In this document: positions 58,909 through 64,000 of the stretch, piece by piece
How positions within the stretch are numbered: the stretch's first letter is position 1
How the letters are laid out: the number at the start of each line of letters is the position of its first letter
DNA from: Halichoerus grypus
Lineage: Eukaryota; Chordata; Mammalia; Carnivora; Phocidae
Assembly: GCF_964656455.1 (NCBI RefSeq)
Contig: NC_135715.1
Location: 42,170,603 to 42,234,602, forward strand
Length of the DNA: 64,000 nt
Reading direction: 5' to 3'
Position numbers and translations under genes: made by a program
Notes under the pieces: generated by a model
Told to the model about the DNA's origin: nothing
The model's database searches: none
The model's input: the letters and a program-made list of their open reading frames with translations, nothing else

Positions 58909-58919
58909 TAAGGCATTTA

Positions 58920-59128
58920 AGTGGTACATGGGTGGCTTAGTTGGTTAAGTGTCTGCCTTTGGCTCACGTCATGATCTCAGGGTCCTGGAATCGAGCCCCG
59001 TATCAGACTCCCTGCCCAGCAGGGAGCCTGCTTCTCCCTCTCCCTCTGCAGCTCCCCATGCTTGTGCTCCTTCTCTCACACATTCTCTCTCTCTCAAATA
59101 CATAAAATCTTTTTAAAAAATTAAAAAA
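58920..59128 (+). mobile_element. Can-SINE, plus strand, diverged
   Basis: Diverged head 'gtggtacatgggtggcttag', CT-rich body, tail 'aaatacataaaatcttttta'. TSD taaggcattta (58909-58919) and taaagcattta (59129-59139), one mismatch. Confidence 0.93.
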
Positions 59129-59275
59129 TAAAGCATTTATTTGGTAGTACAAGGTTTTCTAGCATGCTCTTTCTTTGACATTGTGATAGCAAAGCATATG
59201 TTGAGATGGATATGCCATAAGATCAGAGTATCACTGAGCCACTACACAGAGGATCGCTTATATGTAACATTATCC

Positions 59276-59419
59276 TTTTTTTTTTTTTTTTTTTTTATTA
59301 AGTAGGCTCCATGCCCTGCATGAAGCCCAACATGGGGCTTGAACTCACAACCCGGAGATAAAGACCTGAGCTGAGATCAAGAGTCGGACGCTTAGCTAAC
59401 TGAGCCACCCAGGTGCCCC
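59276..59419 (-). mobile_element. Can-SINE of a different, shorter subfamily, minus strand
   Basis: T21, then 'aagtaggctccatgccctgc' directly, with no GA-rich tract; middle 'catggggcttgaactcacaa' and 'gagatcaagagtcggacgct'; inverted head 'aactgagccacccaggtgcc'. TSD acattatcc (59267-59275) and acattaccc (59420-59428). The body differs from the other copies and resembles older lineages shared with feliform carnivores. Confidence 0.92.
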
Positions 59420-59429
59420 ACATTACCCA

Positions 59430-60570
59430 ATTTCTAAGGTAAATTTGGTTTTATGTGAAATGAGTTTTCTTGTTTTTAGCAAGCAAGATTTATGCTCATT
59501 AATGCAGCATAACCCAACTAATCCTGATGAGATACTGGTCCACACACTATAATATCCACCCTTAAAATCAAATTGTGTAAACACCTGATGCTTCTAAGAT
59601 GGCACCAAGGTGGAGAGGACTCGGGGGAGGCTGGTATATGCGCAGCTTTATCAACAGTGAATTTCACACACTTTAAAGTCCTGGGGCTTGTGACCTCTTA
59701 TCTGAGTAAGATGGTAGAACCCAAAAATAAAAAAAATAAGAACTCTTTAAAATATAAAAACTATGAGAAATTTTAATACATTATACTACTGTCAGTCAAG
59801 ATGCCTAAAAAAACTTATTTTCCTTACCATGTTTTTAGGAAATAGAAATGACAGAAGGAAAAACCTCCCATCCCTGATGCTCTAAATAGCTTATTTCTGG
59901 TCTTTATAGATGGCTGCATTAAATATTATGCAAACTAAGCAACCAATCAAGAAAAAGTATTATTTCTACAGAAATAACATTTGACATGTAATATAGTTTA
60001 TGTAAAATCATGTGTGCATTTGCATAAACAAGAGTAAATAATTTAAAAACAAGAGTAAAGAATGCTTTTGATTTAATGTTAAGTAAAAAAAATCAGATTA
60101 TAAAAGCAAAACATATATATTTGCATAAATTTAATACATGCATATATGGAGGCAATGACTAGGTGTCATGTAAAATATCATTATATATACATAAATATAT
60201 ATTTTCATAACAAGTGAGAGTATGTGAATATATATTGTATAAAAATTGTATTTATTTTAAAATTTATTTAACAAATAATAAATATACACTACTGTAAGTA
60301 AAAAATCACTGGAAATTGCTATGTAAAGCTTATATTATTTAAGACTTATGCATGATATTTAAGGGTATAAGAAAGTGCACATAAGGAATTATTATTCCTT
60401 AGAATGTTTGTCTAGAATGCATTTTGATGTCAAGGAATAAGTGAAATCATACATTTTCACATGAAGATTTTAAAATATAGTTTTAGTGGACTAATTGCTT
60501 CTTTCAGTTTCATTATTTAAAATCTGACTTGCTCATACACATACTAGGTATTTAATCACATCACTGTTAG
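59430..60570. other. No gene recognised, AT-rich
   Basis: The 67-codon frame at 59573-59776 has no known domain. 60110-60300 is extremely AT-rich, with many short TA/AT tracts. Confidence 0.5.
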
Positions 60571-60574
60571 AATC

Positions 60575-60675
60575 TCTGTGATTTGTAAGTTCCTTAACAG
60601 CAAATCTGATTTTAATATCTCCTACCATGTCCAATACAGACTTTTACAATAATATAACTTAATAAATCATACCAG
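60575..60675 (+). mobile_element. L2 3'-end scrap
   Basis: 'gtaagttccttaacagcaaa', 'ctcctaccatgtccaataca', 'aataaatcat' match the L2 tail order ('tgtaagctccttgagggca...tctcc...gtgcctggca...aataaat'). Weak but ordered. Confidence 0.45.
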
Positions 60676-61479
60676 ATGACAGAATTGTTTGAATTTTATT
60701 TAACAAATATCTTCTCCCAGCTTATATTAATAATCAGAAATTTGATTTCACGTAACTTTTTTTTAAGAGTTTTGTCCCCAACTTGAAGTTGGTATTAGAA
60801 TACAGAAATACTCAATTAGGTTATGTTTAAATATATTAGGTTTTGTTTATGTAGATTGATACAATAAAGCCCTAAGCATATTTAAAGACATTTATTATGG
60901 GTACATAAAAGATGAAAAGCAATTCATTATAGGATATGTATGTTTAACTTGATTTAAACCTTTTCCACTATTTAAAATTTTCTTTAAAATAGTTACGTAA
61001 AACATATATCAAGTAGAAATTTAAACTAGTCATCTACTGTTTGCTGAACATAAATATATTCATATTCCAGAAATATATTCATTTATCCATAAAGATAAAT
61101 TATGGAAATTGCCTTGAAGAAGGCGTACAGGAAATTGTAAGGACAGGAATATTCTGCATGTTAGAAACAGAGGGGAGACTGGCCTAAGATTTGGGATGAG
61201 ATAAAAGCTGGAGGTGATTGACATTAAGTACCCCTAAATCTTAAAATGAGGAGGAGTTACAAAAAATTTCAAAAATGGAAAGCTGCAGTTTGAGGAGTGT
61301 ATGATGAAAGAAGTGCTTCCGTAGGCAAATAATAAGGGCCAGCAACAGAATGGGAGGAAAATCAGGGGAAAAAATATCCAAGAAGTTAACACGTTTATAT
61401 TTGTAAACCTGCTCTTCCCCCAAATCTCATTCTAAAACCCATACAAATCTGTTCTCCATTTGACAATTACTACCCTCAG
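60676..61479. other. No feature recognised
   Basis: AT-rich, with a G/A-richer part at 61110-61400. The minus-strand 60-codon frame (61423-61241) has no domain. Confidence 0.5.
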
Positions 61480-62280
61480 CTTTTATCTCAGGTTATGGCA
61501 ACTCATTGTTCCAGAAATTCTGCCTAAGGATCTTGGCGGTATCCTTGATGTCTTTTTTCTTTCTCACCCTATGTCTATTCTTTTATGAAAACTCATGGAT
61601 TAATTTTCCAATTTTATCTAGAATTGGGCTCTCTGTCAACTCTCACTGCCATCACCATGGTCTCACTACCATTATCTCCTGACTGGATAGCTATAATAGA
61701 CTGCTACTTGGTCTTATTTCTATGCCTGCCCACTGACAATTATTCTCTTTGGGGTGGGGGGAGCCCCCCATTTGAATAAAAGTAAAAACTGATGTCCTTA
61801 AAATGGTTTATGAAGCCCTTCATGATCTAGTTTTCTATTTACCCACCCTCTCTATTCTGTCTTGAACCACTGTCCGCCTTGCTTATTCCACTCCAGCCAC
61901 CTCTGACTCCTTGATATTCCCCATACACCAGCTGTGCTCCAGCCTTAGGACCTTTGCACTAGCGACTCCACTCAGCCTGAAACACTCAGCAGCTTTTACA
62001 GCTGACTTCCTTACCTTGTTTAATTATTTGCTTGATTACCACTTTTCAATGAGGCCTACTCTAGTCACATCATTTAATACTAAGTACTCCAGGCCCTCAG
62101 TACTTCCACTCCTGCACATCTTGCTTTACTTGTCCTTTTCCAGCAGTAATTTAGTATATATCAATTCTTGTATTTTTCCTACGTTATAAACTCCAAAAAG
62201 GCAGAGAAATCATTTTTATATTTATTGATGTATTCCGGGTGCCTAGAACACAACCAAAAACATAGTAAGTGTATAATATC
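61480..62280 (+). mobile_element. L2 (LINE-2) 3' portion, plus strand
   Basis: Best L2 of the window, in order: 'gatcttggcggtatccttga', 'gaagcccttcatgatctag', 'ccttgcttattccactccag', 'ccttaggacctttgcacta', 'tcaatgaggcctactcta', 'tgctttacttgtccttttcc' and 'tattccgggtgcctagaaca'. This spans the end of ORF2 and the 3' UTR. The frames at 61585-61779 and 61911-62189 are decayed L2 readings and not host genes. A G6-AG-C6 hairpin (61756-61769) is a local oddity. Confidence 0.82.
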
Positions 62281-62389
62281 TACTTCTTGACTAGATTAAA
62301 CACAGGAATAAAAGTTGCAAGGAAGATGTGGTTGGCAAGCTGCCAAATTGTACTGAGAAATCAAGTAAAATCTAGATTGGTTTCTGAAT
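62281..62389. other. No feature recognised
   Basis: Short unique stretch after the L2 tail. Confidence 0.5.
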
Positions 62390-62404
62390 CAGCCATGGTT
62401 CCTT

Positions 62405-62520
62405 AAAAAAGAAAACAAAGACAATGAAGATGTTGAAAAGGACAAAGAAGGAGAAGATGGAAAAGAAGAGGGAGAAGGAGAAGGAGCTGGAGGTTCTCTG
62501 AGTAGGAAGAAATAGGATAC
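62405..62520 (+). repeat. Purine-rich (GAA/GGA)n tract
   Basis: About 100 bases with few pyrimidines, including 'gaagagggagaaggagaagg'. One frame reads as acidic/lysine-rich residues, but it has no upstream coding sequence. The minus-strand frame 62601-62389 simply reads the poly-T and CT tract. Confidence 0.75.
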
Positions 62521-62529
62521 AGGACTCAG

Positions 62530-63537
62530 AGGCTTACACAAATATTGAGAATCCTTAAAAAAAAAAAAAAAAAACTCAGTAAGTATGGCTATAGGAATCA
62601 TGGTGCCTGAAGCACCACAATGGATGATTTTCCGGAAGATTCTCTGAAGCCTGTAACAAACCTCACAAACTGCCTGCCAAGGCCCAGGAACTTGCCCTAA
62701 TTTGCCTCCTCACAAATCTCTTCTGCCTTCCAAATCTCAAATGAATGTGTTTCATTAGTGGAATACATATAAAACCCTACTGGAAAGGGAGTGTAGAAAA
62801 TCTAATTTCAGGGCTTTCAGTTCCTGTTGTACTGGGAGGAGCCGCAACCATTGAGAGAACCATGTTAAAGATATGCACATGAAAGTGTTTTGAGGACATT
62901 TAAGAAAAAAATATGAGATTAAGAACATAGTAGAACGATGTCTGTTAAGTTAAAAATCATTTCTTTGCTGACTTAAGAACTAGAAAGACAATAGTATAGT
63001 CGATACATTTAGGTGCAGATCATTAATCGTTAAAAAAAAAAATCTTTTTTTTTAGAAAGGCACTTCTTTTCTTTAAACGAGTACGAAAATGATTACTCAG
63101 AGTAATGAAAAAGAGAATGAAATTCCAAACTGTCAGAGTATATCCCGAGGCACAGTGCTAAAGGGGCCGTGAATAATTTTTTTTTCATGAATAATTTCTT
63201 GACATTAAGTCACAATCTTTAGTTACTGAATGAATGAATTGGACACTGAAGGCTCAGGGAAACACTAGAATATTTTTTTTAAATGTATTTGGTTAATCAG
63301 ATTTATTTGCTGAATCAAATGCACTATAAATTTATTTAACTACACATGCTTTCTTTTCCCACTGCCTATGTACCATCTTACAAGTTAGTTCTCCACAAAA
63401 CACATACATATTGAGAAACATTGTCCCAAACATACAAGTTCTAGAATAATTAATACAGAATTGTTATGAATTCCATAATGAAGTCTATGGACTTTTATTG
63501 TATTTTCCAATACCTGGTGGATTTATATGGTTGATAT
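62530..63537. other. No gene recognised
   Basis: An A18 run (62557-62574) without a matching TSD; otherwise AT-rich unique-looking DNA. Confidence 0.5.
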
Positions 63538-63556
63538 TAAAATTTACATATTTTTA

Positions 63557-63753
63557 CAATTTTTTAAAAAGATTTTATTTATTTATTTGACAGAGAGACA
63601 GTGAGAGAGGGAACACAAGTACGGGGAGTGGGAGAGGGAGAAGCAGGCTTCCCGCCGGGCAGGGAGCCTGATGTGGGGCTCGATCCCAGGACCCTGAGAC
63701 CATGACATGAGCCGAAGGCAGCCGCTTACCCAACTGAGCCACCCAGGCACCCC
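63557..63753 (-). mobile_element. Can-SINE, minus strand, young type
   Basis: 'gtgagagagggaacacaagt' module and inverted head 'caactgagccacccaggcac'. A perfect 19-bp TSD taaaatttacatattttta at 63538-63556 and 63754-63772, the longest in the window, suggests a recent insertion. Confidence 0.97.
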
Positions 63754-64000
63754 TAAAATTTACATATTTTTAGAGGTTCCTTACTTAGTGGAAATTTTAA
63801 TTTGGGGATGATATAAATTTATATTCCAAATCAAACAAAGCCGCCATATTTCCATTTGCTCTATCTTACTTCTGTTTTTGCCTTGATATCCCTAAAACTG
63901 TCCATGAACATATGAGACTTTCACCTCAGCTTCTATTTACATGGCCAGAGCTAACCTCTCATTCCTGCAAGAAAAATGTCTTTGCTTCCTGATAATTTTT

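Noticed and set aside
61911..62189. 92-codon plus-strand frame
   Set aside because: Falls wholly inside the plus-strand L2 and follows L2 landmarks.
62557..62574. A18 run as the tail of a plus-strand retrocopy
   Set aside because: No matching upstream duplication or nearby AATAAA; treated as a simple A-tract.

Overview
This window is mammalian nuclear DNA, almost certainly from a carnivore. The clearest sign is about 20 copies of the tRNA-derived Can-SINE. These are recognised by a 'gcgcctgggtggctca' head, a CT/GA-rich middle and an 'aaataaataaaatctt' tail, and most are flanked by perfect or near-perfect target-site duplications (TSDs). None has the 'gatccctgggtggcgcag' head typical of the young dog subfamily, and none is a feline-specific burst. 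That favours an arctoid caniform (bear, pinniped or mustelid type) over dog or cat; this assignment is inference. The sequence is AT-rich, and no reading frame exceeds 137 codons. I can support no intact protein-coding gene, rRNA, functional tRNA or CRISPR array, so the window reads as a gene desert or a large intron.

Layout. 1-3.7 kb is a decayed ERV-L-type (class III) endogenous retrovirus on the minus strand, with recognisable dUTPase, integrase and reverse transcriptase remnants. 3.7-7.4 kb is a minus-strand L1 that seems to have landed in that provirus; it was later hit by two SINEs and by a TA/CA microsatellite expansion. 7.4-8.6 kb may be the displaced 5' part of the provirus. 9.7-20.5 kb holds a DNA-transposon fossil, two plus-strand L1 3' ends, an antisense L2, a MIR, an old antisense L1 carrying a G-quadruplex motif, and a longer plus-strand L1 (17.4-19.2 kb) that contains a younger L1 tail. 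At 20.2-21.4 kb lie a second copy of the same DNA transposon and a second ERV-L scrap.

21.4-28.6 kb is mostly unique sequence with microsatellites, a SINE expanded by (CA)n, an L1 tail and a good MIR. At 28.85 kb an 18-T run followed by an inverted AATAAA marks the 3' end of a minus-strand processed retrocopy that may be long. 32-46 kb alternates L1, L2, MIR and SINE copies and ends in a cluster of four young SINEs (43.95-46.03 kb), the last two as an inverted pair. At 46.4-46.9 kb there is a MER5A-like and a MER20-like hAT fossil pair. 50-52.6 kb is a plus-strand L1 with two SINE insertions. 53.75 kb holds a 197-bp TSD-flanked retrocopy that is neither SINE nor L1. 54-64 kb is mainly unique AT-rich DNA with a MIR, an L1 scrap, a recognisable plus-strand L2 (61.5-62.3 kb) and three SINEs.

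No genes here work together. What can be read is a layered record of transposition: L2, MIR and MER elements oldest, then ERV-L and old L1, then carnivore SINEs and young L1 tails. Three unique stretches could be conserved regulatory elements, but that cannot be shown from one sequence. I found no previously undescribed biological system. The most unusual items are the two retrocopies, the inverted SINE pair and the decayed ERV-L pol region.
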